Shown here one piece after another: positions 56,008 through 64,000 of a DNA stretch of 64,000 bases (its first letter is position 1; every line of letters begins with the position of its first letter). The stretch is from Helicobacter pylori (GTDB lineage Bacteria; Campylobacterota; Campylobacteria; Campylobacterales; Helicobacteraceae), in the NCBI RefSeq assembly GCF_009689985.1, contig NZ_QBAW01000004.1, positions 101,080 to 165,079 on the forward strand. The letters run 5' to 3'. Position numbers and translations under genes: made by a program. Under the pieces are notes generated by a model. It had not been told where the DNA came from and searched no databases. It saw only the letters and a list, made by a program, of their open reading frames with translations.

Positions 56008-57063
56008 TTGTATAAAGTAGCAGATATTTTTTGTGGTGCTGGAGGATTGAGCTATGGCTTTTCTGTGCATCCCCATTTTGAATTGATATGGGCCAACGAT
56101 ATAGACAAAGACGCTATTTTAAGCTATCAAGCCAATCATAAAGAGGCGCAAACCATTTTATGCGATATTATGCAACTTGATTGCCACAACTTACCATGCG
56201 TTTCAATTGATATTCTACTAGGAGGACCACCATGCCAGAGCTATTCTACCCTTGGCAAAAGAAAAATGGATGAAAAAGCGAATCTGTTTAAAGAATATTT
56301 GCGGCTCTTAGATTTAGTAAAACCAAAAATGTTTGTTTTTGAAAATGTGGTGGGTTTAATGTCTATGCAAAAAGGGCAATTATTCAAACAAATTTGTAAC
56401 GCTTTTAAAGAGAGAGGTTATATTTTAGAGCATGCCATTTTAAACGCCCTAGATTATGGTGTGCCTCAAATAAGAGAGCGAGTGTTTTTAGTGGGCGCGC
56501 TCAAAAGCTTTAAACAAAAATTCCACTTCCCCAAACCCATAAAAACGCATTTTTCTCTAAAAGACGCTTTAGGGGATTTACCACCCATTCAAAGCGGTGA
56601 AAATGGTGATGCTTTAGGTTATCTTAAAAATGCGGATAATGTTTTTTTGGAATTTGTGCGAAATTCTAAAGAATTAAGCGAGCATAGCAGTCCTAAAAAT
56701 AATGAAAAACTTATAAAAATCATGCAAACGCTAAAAGACGGACAGAGTAAAGATGATTTGCCCAAAAATTTACGCCCCAAAAGTGGTTATACTAATACCT
56801 ATGCCAAAATGTGGTGGGAAAAACCAGCCCCCACTATTACAAGAAATTTTTCTACCCCAAGCAGTTCTAGGTGTATCCATCCAAGAGACTCTAGAGCGTT
56901 AAGCATTAGAGAGGGAGCAAGATTGCAAAGCTTTCCTGATAATTATAAATTCTGTGGGAGCTCTAGTGCTAAAAGATTGCAAATTGGCAATGCCGTGCCG
57001 CCTTTATTGAGTGCAGCGCTCGCACAGGCGGTTTTTGATTTTTTAAGGGATAAAAATGTTTGA
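56008..57063 (+). CDS. C5-cytosine DNA methyltransferase (type II)
   Basis: A 351-residue m5C methyltransferase with all core motifs in order: I DIFCGAGGLSYGF (6-18), IV GGPPCQSYS with catalytic Cys76, VI FENVVGL, VIII QIRERVFLVG, IX REGARLQSFP and X QIGNAVPPLL. The start is a TTG preceded by AAAGGA. Overlaps the following restriction gene by 8 bases, forming a type II R-M pair; HinP1I-type (GCGC) specificity is plausible from the partner but not proven. Confidence 0.95.
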   Translation: MYKVADIFCGAGGLSYGFSVHPHFELIWANDIDKDAILSYQANHKEAQTILCDIMQLDCHNLPCVSIDILLGGPPCQSYSTLGKRKMDEKANLFKEYLRLLDLVKPKMFVFENVVGLMSMQKGQLFKQICNAFKERGYILEHAILNALDYGVPQIRERVFLVGALKSFKQKFHFPKPIKTHFSLKDALGDLPPIQSGENGDALGYLKNADNVFLEFVRNSKELSEHSSPKNNEKLIKIMQTLKDGQSKDDLPKNLRPKSGYTNTYAKMWWEKPAPTITRNFSTPSSSRCIHPRDSRALSIREGARLQSFPDNYKFCGSSSAKRLQIGNAVPPLLSAALAQAVFDFLRDKNV

Positions 57064-57808
57064 TAATAACGATTTTAAAGGTTATAGAAATTTATTGGGT
57101 TTTAATTCTCAAAATGCGTTTAAGGAATTTTTAGGTGCTAAAGACATACAACCTTGCGTTGATTTCAATTATTTAAACGCGCTCAAAAAAAGGCTTATTG
57201 AAATTTTTAGCGCTATCAATAGTGTTTATTGTTTTAAATATAATGAGTATGAATTGGAATGCTTTTTTAAAAACTCCATAGAGCGAGTGTTTTCAAAGAT
57301 AGTGGACACTCATATTATTTATAAGCTGAATAATCAAGGCAGAAGACCTGAAGAAGTGTGTTTTTCTTGGATGCGTGGGTTTTTAGTAGCGGAGTTTTTT
57401 AAGGGTTTTATCGCTTGTCTTTTTGGCGCACAAAAAGAAACCATCAAATTTTTTGGTGGTGATAATTTTGAGAGCATAGAAAACTTTAAAAGAAGTCCTA
57501 AAGCCGATTTTTTGTTAGACAATCATTTATTGCTAGAAGTTCAAAGCGGGTTTCAAGGGATCAATGATATTAAAGAACATAAAGTTATAGAAGCTAAAAG
57601 GCGTTTGATAACGGATAAAATTCCTACTATTGTGGTGCATTTTGATCTGTTTAACGGGCAAGTAGCGTGCGTAGAAATTTCTAAAATCAAAGACAATGAT
57701 TTGAATTGGATAACCCGCCAACAAATGGAAGGGCAGAGCGTTTTTAACATTTCGCAAAACTTTTTTGATTACAAAATTACAGAAATACCTAGTAAGCCAC
57801 TTTCATAA
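57056..57808 (+). CDS. Type II restriction endonuclease, PD-(D/E)XK-like (HinP1I-like candidate)
   Basis: A 250-residue protein whose start overlaps the C5 methyltransferase, as usual for R-M pairs. The segment RSPKADFLLDNHLLLEVQSG gives a D-x(n)-E-x-Q variant of the PD-(D/E)XK active site, followed by helix EHKVIEAKRRLI and strand TIVVHFDLFNG. Length matches HinP1I (247 residues). A one-base slip would be lethal or silent, but the frame is open throughout. Specificity needs testing. Confidence 0.72.
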   Translation: MFDNNDFKGYRNLLGFNSQNAFKEFLGAKDIQPCVDFNYLNALKKRLIEIFSAINSVYCFKYNEYELECFFKNSIERVFSKIVDTHIIYKLNNQGRRPEEVCFSWMRGFLVAEFFKGFIACLFGAQKETIKFFGGDNFESIENFKRSPKADFLLDNHLLLEVQSGFQGINDIKEHKVIEAKRRLITDKIPTIVVHFDLFNGQVACVEISKIKDNDLNWITRQQMEGQSVFNISQNFFDYKITEIPSKPLS

Positions 57809-57916
57809 AAACCAATAGCATAATACGGCCTAAATAAAATACAAGATAATAGCATTAAAATGTGGCAAGGTGGATTGAATGTTCGTTATTTTTTGCCCAA
57901 CATTCGGCGTGAGTGT

Positions 57917-58008
57917 GTGCCTCAAATGAGGGAGCGAGTGATTTTAGTGGGCACGATTAAAAGCTTTAAACAAAAATCCCACTCCCCCAAACTCATAAAA
58001 ATGCATTT
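57917..58008 (+). pseudogene. Remnant of a C5 methyltransferase gene
   Basis: About 92 bases resembling the methyltransferase motif VIII region at 56461-56552 (both read GTGCCTCAAAT...GAGCGAGTG...TTTTAGTGGGC and share AAAAGCTTTAAACAAAAAT). It diverges at about ten positions and has no start. Either a decayed second methyltransferase of an earlier R-M system or a duplication scar. Confidence 0.75.
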
Positions 58009-58045
58009 CTTCAATCAACTTATATTTTGATTTGCCTTAGCCTTT

Positions 58046-58990
58046 TTATTGCCTCCTATTAAAAGTGATCCCATAAACTTCATTCCTTATTTGGAATAAG
58101 GGGTCAGTAGGGGCTTCCACGCCTTTAGGGAGATCGGCTGGGAAATACACATCTTTATTGCAACCCATTCCTTCGTATTCTTCAACTTTCAATGTCCCTA
58201 CCAGTAATTCCTTGTGTTTGCCTTTCCAAAGTGCAGTCGTGTCGTTGGTGGCATCATTTTTATTCGCAAACACCAGATACATTTGGTATTCTACGGGTTT
58301 AGTTTTAAGGTGTTGTTGGAATGAAGAAAGCAGATAATTTGAATCTCTTTGCTTTAATTCTTGGGGGTTAAGATACTTGATGCCGTCTTTAGGCACAAAT
58401 TTCCATCTCGCAGGCAATAATTTTTCTTTCTTATCTTTAAACTTGAACGCATGCACGCTATAATAAGGCGTGTTAGCCACGCTTGAGCTAATCCCTATCG
58501 TTTTTGTGTAAGCGGCAAAATTCTTATAAGAGGGGACTTCTTCATAAAGCTTTTTGATTCTTGCTTCATCCACCTTGCCATTTTTGGGGATTCTCATCTC
58601 AAAAAATTGGGCGAATTCGTTAGGGTTTTTGGCAAAATTGATTTCTGTATTGAGCATCACCATTGTCCAGCTAGCGTTTTGGTTTTCTAATTTTAACGCC
58701 ATTCCCCTAACTTTGCTTTTATCATCCATCGCCACGCCTCCTAAAGAATACCTTACAGACGCAGGGATTTCTTTTTTATTGAGTAATGGCACATCTAAAT
58801 CCTTTCTTGCTTGCGGGTTAGGGAGGAACACGCCTTTAGCGCAAAACCCCTTAGTGTGGTTGATTTTCATTTTAGGCTCTTTGGCGTTGAGTTTGTAGAA
58901 AATATCTGCAATCTCTTCAGCGCTCACTTCATGGGCTTTTAAAAAACCCAAGCTAAAAACCAAACACAAGCTCAAACCAATTTTTTTCAT
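58046..58990 (-). CDS. Periplasmic catalase-like haem protein (SrpA family)
   Basis: A 314-residue protein with a Sec signal peptide (ends about residue 19, LKA-HE). The shortened catalase fold keeps the distal His45 in NHTKGFCAKGVF and the proximal haem Tyr in the C-terminal R-x3-Y motif of FQIRNEVYGITFNRR. It lacks the N-terminal arm and NADPH region of full KatA. Such proteins have peroxidase activity and protect against oxidative stress. It is divergent from hofC across a 286-base intergenic region with short AAT repeats. Confidence 0.88.
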   Translation of the reverse strand: MKKIGLSLCLVFSLGFLKAHEVSAEEIADIFYKLNAKEPKMKINHTKGFCAKGVFLPNPQARKDLDVPLLNKKEIPASVRYSLGGVAMDDKSKVRGMALKLENQNASWTMVMLNTEINFAKNPNEFAQFFEMRIPKNGKVDEARIKKLYEEVPSYKNFAAYTKTIGISSSVANTPYYSVHAFKFKDKKEKLLPARWKFVPKDGIKYLNPQELKQRDSNYLLSSFQQHLKTKPVEYQMYLVFANKNDATNDTTALWKGKHKELLVGTLKVEEYEGMGCNKDVYFPADLPKGVEAPTDPLFQIRNEVYGITFNRRQ

Positions 58991-59276
58991 TCTTGATCCT
59001 TATTATTATTATTTTTATATAAAACAATGCCTTATTGTATCAGTAAATTCCCTATTGAGCCTTAAAAAAGCCTTTTTTTAAATATCTTATTAGGGTATTA
59101 AAAGATTATCCTATCCATTGCATGCTTATGAGCAAGCCTTTAAGGATAAACTTGCGTTTAAATTTTGTGATTTTTAAGAAAAATTAGTTTGATTTTTAGC
59201 TAATTCTACATTCTTTTATGCTACAATTATCTTTACAGAGTAATTTATCTATTCTCAGGTAAAGTAAGGAAGAGGA

Positions 59277-60863
59277 ATGAAATTAAAGAAACGAAAAGTT
59301 GCGACTACATTGCTAAAGCGTTTTACCTTACCACTATTGTTCACTACGGGTTCATTAGGGGCGGTTACTTATGAAGTGCATGGGGATTTTATCAACTTCT
59401 CCAAAGTGGGTTTTAACCATTCGCCTATTAACCCTGTTAAAGGTATCTATCCCACAGAAACTTTTGTTAACCTTACGGGTAAGCTAGAGGGGTCTGTGCA
59501 TTTAGGTAGAGGATGGACCGTGAATTTAGGCGGTGTTTTGGGCGGACAAGTTTATGATAGCACTAAGTATGACAGGTGGGCAAAGGATTTTACCCCCCCA
59601 AGCTATTGGGATAAAACTTCTTGCGGCACTGATTCTTTGAGTCTTTGTATGAATGCCACTAAAATGTGGCAGCAACAAGGGCCAGGCGGTATTATTGACC
59701 CTAGAGGTATTGGTTGGGAATATATGGGTGAGTGGAACGGCTTGTTCCCTAACTACTATCCGGCTAACGCCTACTTGCCTGGGGGTTCAAGGCGCTATCA
59801 AGTTTATAAAGCGAATCTTACCTATGATAGTAGCAGAGTCCATATGGTAATGGGGCGCTTTGATGTTACGGAGCAGGAGCAAATGGATTGGGTTTACCAA
59901 TTGTTCCAAGGTTTTTACGGGACTTTCAAGCTCACGAATAAGATGAAGTTCTTGCTCTTTAGCTCTTGGGGTCGTGGTATCGCTGACGGTCAATGGTTGT
60001 TCCCTATCTATCGTGAAAAGCCTTGGGGTATTCATAAAGCCGGTATTATTTATCGCCCTACAAAGAATTGGATGATCCACCCTTATGTGTATCTTATCCC
60101 AGAAGTAGGCACATTGCCCGGTTTTAAAGTAGAGTATGATACCAATCCTGAGTTTAGCGGTAGGGGCATTAGGAATAGAACGACTTTCTATGCGTTGTAT
60201 GACTATCGTTGGAATAACGCTGAATACGGTCGTTACGCGCCCGCTCGTTATAACACTTGGGATCCGTTCTTGGATAATGGTAAGTGGCGTGGCTTGCAAG
60301 GTCCTGGTGGTGCGACGCTCTTTTTACGCCACCATATAGACATTAACAACTACTTTGTGGTTGGTGGTGCTTATCTCAACATTGGTAACCCTAACATGAA
60401 CTTAGGTACTTGGGGTAACATCATCGCTGTGGATGGTATCGAACAATGGGTTGGCAGTATCTACAGCTTAGGGTTTGCGGGGATTGACAACATTACCGAC
60501 GCTGACGCGTTCACCGAGTATGTTAAAGGTGGAGGCAAGCATGGTAAGTTCAGTTGGAGCGTTTATCAGCGCTTCACTACCGCTCCAAGGGCTTTGGAAT
60601 ATGGTATCGGTATGTATCTAGACTATCAGTTCAGCAAGCATGTTAAAGCGGGTCTCAAACTCGTGTGGTTAGAGTTCCAAATTCGTGCGGGTTACAACCC
60701 TGGAACCGGTTTCCTTGGGCCAAACGGGCAACCGCTTAACTTGAATAATGGTTTGTTTGAATCTTCTGCGTTCGCGCAAGGCCCTCAAAACATGGGCGGT
60801 ATCGCAAAAAGCATTACTCAAGACAGAAGCCATTTGATGACACACATTAGTTATAGTTTCTAA
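59277..60863 (+). CDS. hofC: Outer-membrane protein HofC
   Basis: A 528-residue Hof-family porin-like protein: signal segment (residues about 15-30, LPLLFTTGSLGAVT), then beta-strands with the family blocks GDFINFSKVGFNH, GIYPTETFVNLTGKLEG and a C-terminal LMTHISYSF ending in Phe. Aromatic and Gly content is high, as in a large barrel. A TACAAT -10 (59222-59227) and a strong ribosome site AAGGAAGAGGA precede the ATG. A terminator hairpin overlaps its stop. Followed by paralog hofD. Confidence 0.93.
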   Translation: MKLKKRKVATTLLKRFTLPLLFTTGSLGAVTYEVHGDFINFSKVGFNHSPINPVKGIYPTETFVNLTGKLEGSVHLGRGWTVNLGGVLGGQVYDSTKYDRWAKDFTPPSYWDKTSCGTDSLSLCMNATKMWQQQGPGGIIDPRGIGWEYMGEWNGLFPNYYPANAYLPGGSRRYQVYKANLTYDSSRVHMVMGRFDVTEQEQMDWVYQLFQGFYGTFKLTNKMKFLLFSSWGRGIADGQWLFPIYREKPWGIHKAGIIYRPTKNWMIHPYVYLIPEVGTLPGFKVEYDTNPEFSGRGIRNRTTFYALYDYRWNNAEYGRYAPARYNTWDPFLDNGKWRGLQGPGGATLFLRHHIDINNYFVVGGAYLNIGNPNMNLGTWGNIIAVDGIEQWVGSIYSLGFAGIDNITDADAFTEYVKGGGKHGKFSWSVYQRFTTAPRALEYGIGMYLDYQFSKHVKAGLKLVWLEFQIRAGYNPGTGFLGPNGQPLNLNNGLFESSAFAQGPQNMGGIAKSITQDRSHLMTHISYSF

Positions 60864-60900
60864 GAGAGTTTCCCTATATCTCTTAGATATGTCTTTTTTG
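60860..60900 (+). terminator. Terminator of hofC
   Basis: CTAAGAGA (60860-60867, overlapping the TAA stop) and TCTCTTAG (60879-60886) form a perfect 8-pair stem, with T-rich sequence GTCTTTTTTG after it. Confidence 0.6.
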
Positions 60901-60935
60901 TATTTTTATTTTTAATATCTTTGGGAGTTAGGGTT

Positions 60936-62333
60936 TTGGAAATTAAGAAATATTTTTCTTACTCTCTATTTTTTTTGCTTTTTTCTAGTTTTTTTTTATC
61001 CAAACTTCAAGCTTATAAATTCAACATGAGCATTGTTGGAAAGGTGAGCAGCTATACCAAGTTTGGCTTTAACAACCAAAGATACCAGCCTTCTAAAGAC
61101 ATTTATCCTACAGGTAGCTACACTTCTTTACTCGGCGAATTGAATTTGAGCATGGGTTTATACAAGGGTTTGAGAGCGGAAGTGGGGGCGATGATGGCAG
61201 CGCTCCCCTATGACTCTACCGCTTATCAAGGCAACAATATCCCTAATGGCCAGCCTGGCTCTAGGACTGATCCTTTTGGAGCGGGTATCTTTTGGCAATA
61301 CATTGGTTGGTATGCGGGACATAGCGGTTTAAATGTGCAAAAACCTCGTTTAGCCATGGTGCATAACGCTTTTTTGAGCTACAACTACAAAAAAGACAAA
61401 TTCAGTTTTGGCGTGAAAGGGGGGCGCTATGATGCTGAAGAGTATGATTGGTTCACTTCTTACACTCAAGGGGTTGAAGGCTTTGTCAAATATAAAGACA
61501 CCAGGTTAAGGGTGATGTATTCAGACGCCAGGGCTTCAGCGTCAAGCGACTGGTTTTGGTATTTTGGGCGTTATTATACAAGCGGTAAGGCTCTAATGAT
61601 TGCGGATTTGAAATATGAAAAAGACAACCTAAAAATCAACCCTTATTTTTATGCGATCTTTCAAAGAATGTATGCGCCAGGCATTAATATCACTTATGAC
61701 ACCAACCCTAATTTCAACAATAAAGGCTTTCGTTTTGTAGGCACTTTCGTGGGGTTTTTCCCCATTTTTGCCACTCCAGCCAATCAGAATGATATTATTC
61801 TCTTCCAACAAGTGCCGTTAGGAAAAAGTGGGCAAACTTATTTCTTCCGCACCCGTTTTTACTATAATAAGTGGCAATTTGGGGGCAGTGTCTATAAAAA
61901 TATCGGTAACGCTAATGGTGATATAGGTATTTATGGGGATCCTTTGGGGTATAACATTTGGACGAATAGTATTTATGACGCAGAAATTAACAATATTGTT
62001 GGCGCTGATGTTATTAATGGGTTTTTATATGTAGGCTCACAATATAGAGGGTTTAGTTGGAAAATTTTAGGCCGTTGGACGGATAGCCCAAGGGCTGATG
62101 AAAGGAGTCTTGCGCTCTTTTTGAGTTATTTTTCTAATAAGTATAATATTAGAATGGATTTAAAACTAGAATATTATGGCAATATCACCAAAAAAGGCTA
62201 TTGTATTGGGTATTGTGGCATGTATGTTCCGGTCGATCCTAACGGGCCTGGGACACAGCCTTTAACGCACAATGTGTATTCTGACAGGAGCCATATAATG
62301 TTTAACATTGCTTATGGTTTTAGGATTTACTAG
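60936..62333 (+). CDS. hofD: Outer-membrane protein HofD
   Basis: A 465-residue Hof-family protein, paralog of HofC (shared GKVSSYTKFGFNNQRYQPSKDIYPTGSY-type block, split here, and C-terminal DRSHIMFNIAYGF). The frame is open from TTG 60921; the TTG at 60936 (MEIKKYFSYSLFFLLFSSFF) is preferred because GGGAG lies 8 bases before it. The signal peptide ends about SKLQA. It is 72 bases after hofC, beyond the hofC terminator, so it probably has its own transcription signals. Confidence 0.9.
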   Translation: MEIKKYFSYSLFFLLFSSFFLSKLQAYKFNMSIVGKVSSYTKFGFNNQRYQPSKDIYPTGSYTSLLGELNLSMGLYKGLRAEVGAMMAALPYDSTAYQGNNIPNGQPGSRTDPFGAGIFWQYIGWYAGHSGLNVQKPRLAMVHNAFLSYNYKKDKFSFGVKGGRYDAEEYDWFTSYTQGVEGFVKYKDTRLRVMYSDARASASSDWFWYFGRYYTSGKALMIADLKYEKDNLKINPYFYAIFQRMYAPGINITYDTNPNFNNKGFRFVGTFVGFFPIFATPANQNDIILFQQVPLGKSGQTYFFRTRFYYNKWQFGGSVYKNIGNANGDIGIYGDPLGYNIWTNSIYDAEINNIVGADVINGFLYVGSQYRGFSWKILGRWTDSPRADERSLALFLSYFSNKYNIRMDLKLEYYGNITKKGYCIGYCGMYVPVDPNGPGTQPLTHNVYSDRSHIMFNIAYGFRIY

Positions 62334-62456
62334 CATTTTATCCTTAATGGATATTTTTGATTAGTCTTTTTAAAATATGGAAAGGCTCTGATCCAATCAA
62401 ATATTAATACTCAAAAAGCCTTATTTAACTTTATTATTCAATATTTAATACACTAA

Positions 62457-64000
62457 AACAAAACACCACACCCTACGCAGTTTTTAAACAAGCTAAACGA
62501 GTTTAAAGAGGATGTTTTTACCACGCCTAAAGCTAAAGAATACATTGACATAGCGAGCGGTTTTCACAGGCTTTTTAAAAACGACGCTAAGATCGCAGAA
62601 AGCCTAAAACCCGCTATTACGAAAAACTTAAGCCAAGGTTTAGCGACCACTTTAAGCGGAGCGTTAAAATACCAATGGACTAAATTTACTTTAGGAACGC
62701 TTTACAGGAACGCGCCCGATCGCATTTTAGGCGTGAAATTACCTAAAGCCTTGAACGAAGCCACCGCAGGCGCGGCTTTAAAGTATCACATAAAAAGAGC
62801 GTTAGAGAGAAGCCACTCTATAAGCGATTTTAGCAAGAATTTAGAATTAAGCGCGCAAAAATCACACTTTAGCAACAACACGCTTAAAATCATTGAAGAG
62901 CTTAATAACGGCGTCAAGCAAGCGAGCGAAGAGTTAAGTAAGAAAGCGAGCGATTTACAACACGCTACAACCCCACTCAAAGAGTTTGGCACTAATTACC
63001 CCGAGTTTGCCCTAAAGCCTAAGGAAGCGTTAGAGAAATTATTACAAGAGAGAAACGGACAAGTCGCAGGCGCAGCGTATAGGGATGATTTAGGAGGGAT
63101 TGATTTTGTGTGGGGAACGCCAAAGACTAAAGAGAGCGTAGGTTATGGGCTAGCACACATAATAGAAAGCCGAGAAAAACAATATAAAAAGTTAGGACTA
63201 ACACCAGAACAAGCCAAAGAAAGGACTAATGAACTAATTAAAGAAATCCCTAATATCATACAAAAAGGCTTAAAAGAAGAAGACAGGCCAGGTTATGTGG
63301 CTATTATTCTAAACAATTCAAAAGTAATTTTAAGTAAGTTTAAGGGAGATAAAGAACTAAAAAATCATTATATGATTACAAGTTTTGAAGTGGATGATAA
63401 AGTTTTAAGGGAGTTAGAAACCATTGCACCACTTTCTAACGATTACAGAGATGGCGGTAGCACCTCAAACCTTATTAAAACTAATCCTACACAAAAAGAC
63501 TTAACCAGTCAAGAGGAATTACTCAAAACAAGCGAAAATTTAAACGAAACCACACAAGAAGCTAAAAATTTAAGCCCATTAGAACAAGCTAACGCCGAAA
63601 AGCTTGCGAAATTAGAAAGCGAGAAGCTAGAAAGCGAAAAAGAATTCACGCGCCTAAAAGAGCAAGAACAAGCGCGTAAAGAAGCGTTAAAAAAGAAATT
63701 AGAACACGAGCGAGGCAATGCAGGCAACATTGAAAGCGCCACTAAAATAGAAGTAGGAGAGGATATACCCACGCAAAATCAAGCGCAAATCCCTAAAAGC
63801 CGAGTTCGGCTAAATGAAAGAGAGATTTACGATCTCAATTATGCGATCGTGAAAGCTAAAGATTTAAAACCAAGCTTTACCACCGGCGGGACGCAAAAAA
63901 GAACGGACATGAATGAAGAACAGATTAAAAGCATCGCTGAAAATTTTGACCCTAAGAAGATATTTGGTAGTGGAGGGTTTGAGGATTTACCGATCATTCT
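62457..64000 (+). pseudogene. 5'-truncated, window-truncated gene with phage Barnase/EndoU/ColicinE5-type (DUF3519-like) domain
   Basis: Open frame of 514 codons with no start codon in its first 90 codons (a stop at 62454 precedes it), running off the window end. After a helical region (EDVFTTPKAKEYIDIASG; LGVKLPKALNEATAGAA) comes GAAYRDDLGGIDFVWGTPKT, GYGLAHIIESREKQ, and GYVAIILNNSKVILSKFKGD. That is the pattern of phage-type Barnase-EndoU-ColicinE5-RelE-like nuclease domains (DUF3519) found in very large H. pylori plasticity-zone proteins. A Lys/Glu-rich coiled coil follows, then VRLNEREIYDLNYAIVKAKD, possibly a further domain. Likely a remnant of a mobile gene. Confidence 0.75.

Noticed and set aside
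59787..60299. 170-codon open frame antisense to hofC
   Set aside because: hofC is clearly coding on the other strand. The antisense product has no recognisable features.

Overview
The window is a Helicobacter pylori chromosome segment. It is AT-rich with many homopolymer tracts. The evidence includes paralogous outer-membrane porins (HofC/HofD, HopJ/K-type, HorE-type), the orphan regulator HP1021, HtrA, HspR/CbpA, several restriction-modification (R-M) systems and tightly packed overlapping genes. Locus numbers of strain 26695 are used from memory as labels only.

Layout. (1) 1-17.2 kb: housekeeping genes on the minus strand, with one outer-membrane gene on the plus strand at 2.1 kb: rarA-hspR-cbpA heat-shock operon, outer-membrane gene, flap-type exonuclease, HP1021, ispDF, htrA, an amino-acid permease, pgsA, a membrane protein, a FabL-like reductase, dapA, an M16 peptidase, pyrD, ppk and tRNA-Pro(GGG). 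(2) 17.3-17.6 kb: a compact locus encoding an 18-residue hydrophobic peptide with a structured leader and an opposing promoter, resembling a type I toxin-antitoxin. (3) 17.7-23.7 kb: a type I R-M system whose hsdR is switched off by a C12 tract. (4) 23.7-42.2 kb: Maf-type flagellin glycosyltransferase, small unknowns, pepF, kefB, horE, modABC (modB frameshifted), gltX, hopJ-like porin, an adenine methyltransferase, a heptosyltransferase and typA. Genes before and after about 17.3 kb are far apart in 26695 numbering (about HP1010-1026 versus HP0462-0488), so a rearrangement junction lies there.

(5) 42.6-54.8 kb: a mobile element of about 12 kb carrying a relaxase, a VirD4 coupling protein, a Toprim primase-like protein, a lipoprotein, a YafQ-type toxin-antitoxin pair, iteron-like repeats and a putative oriT. 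It sits inside an adenine methyltransferase gene between two copies of AAGAATG. Removing the element with one copy rejoins the methyltransferase exactly in frame. No integrase and no VirB genes are visible, so it looks like a non-autonomous mobilizable relative of the H. pylori TnPZ/ICEHptfs elements. It contains an unusual pair of nested genes: a 270-codon frame lies entirely within a 389-codon frame.

(6) 54.8-64 kb: the 3' half of the broken methyltransferase, its apparently intact GIY-YIG-like nuclease partner, a second type II R-M pair (C5 methyltransferase plus PD-(D/E)XK protein) followed by a methyltransferase scrap, a periplasmic catalase-like protein, hofC, hofD, and a 5'-truncated gene with a phage-type nuclease-like domain running off the window.

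Themes: layered restriction systems in different states of decay, on/off switching by homopolymer tracts (hsdR, perhaps modB and an element gene), and mobile DNA using a methyltransferase gene as its landing site.
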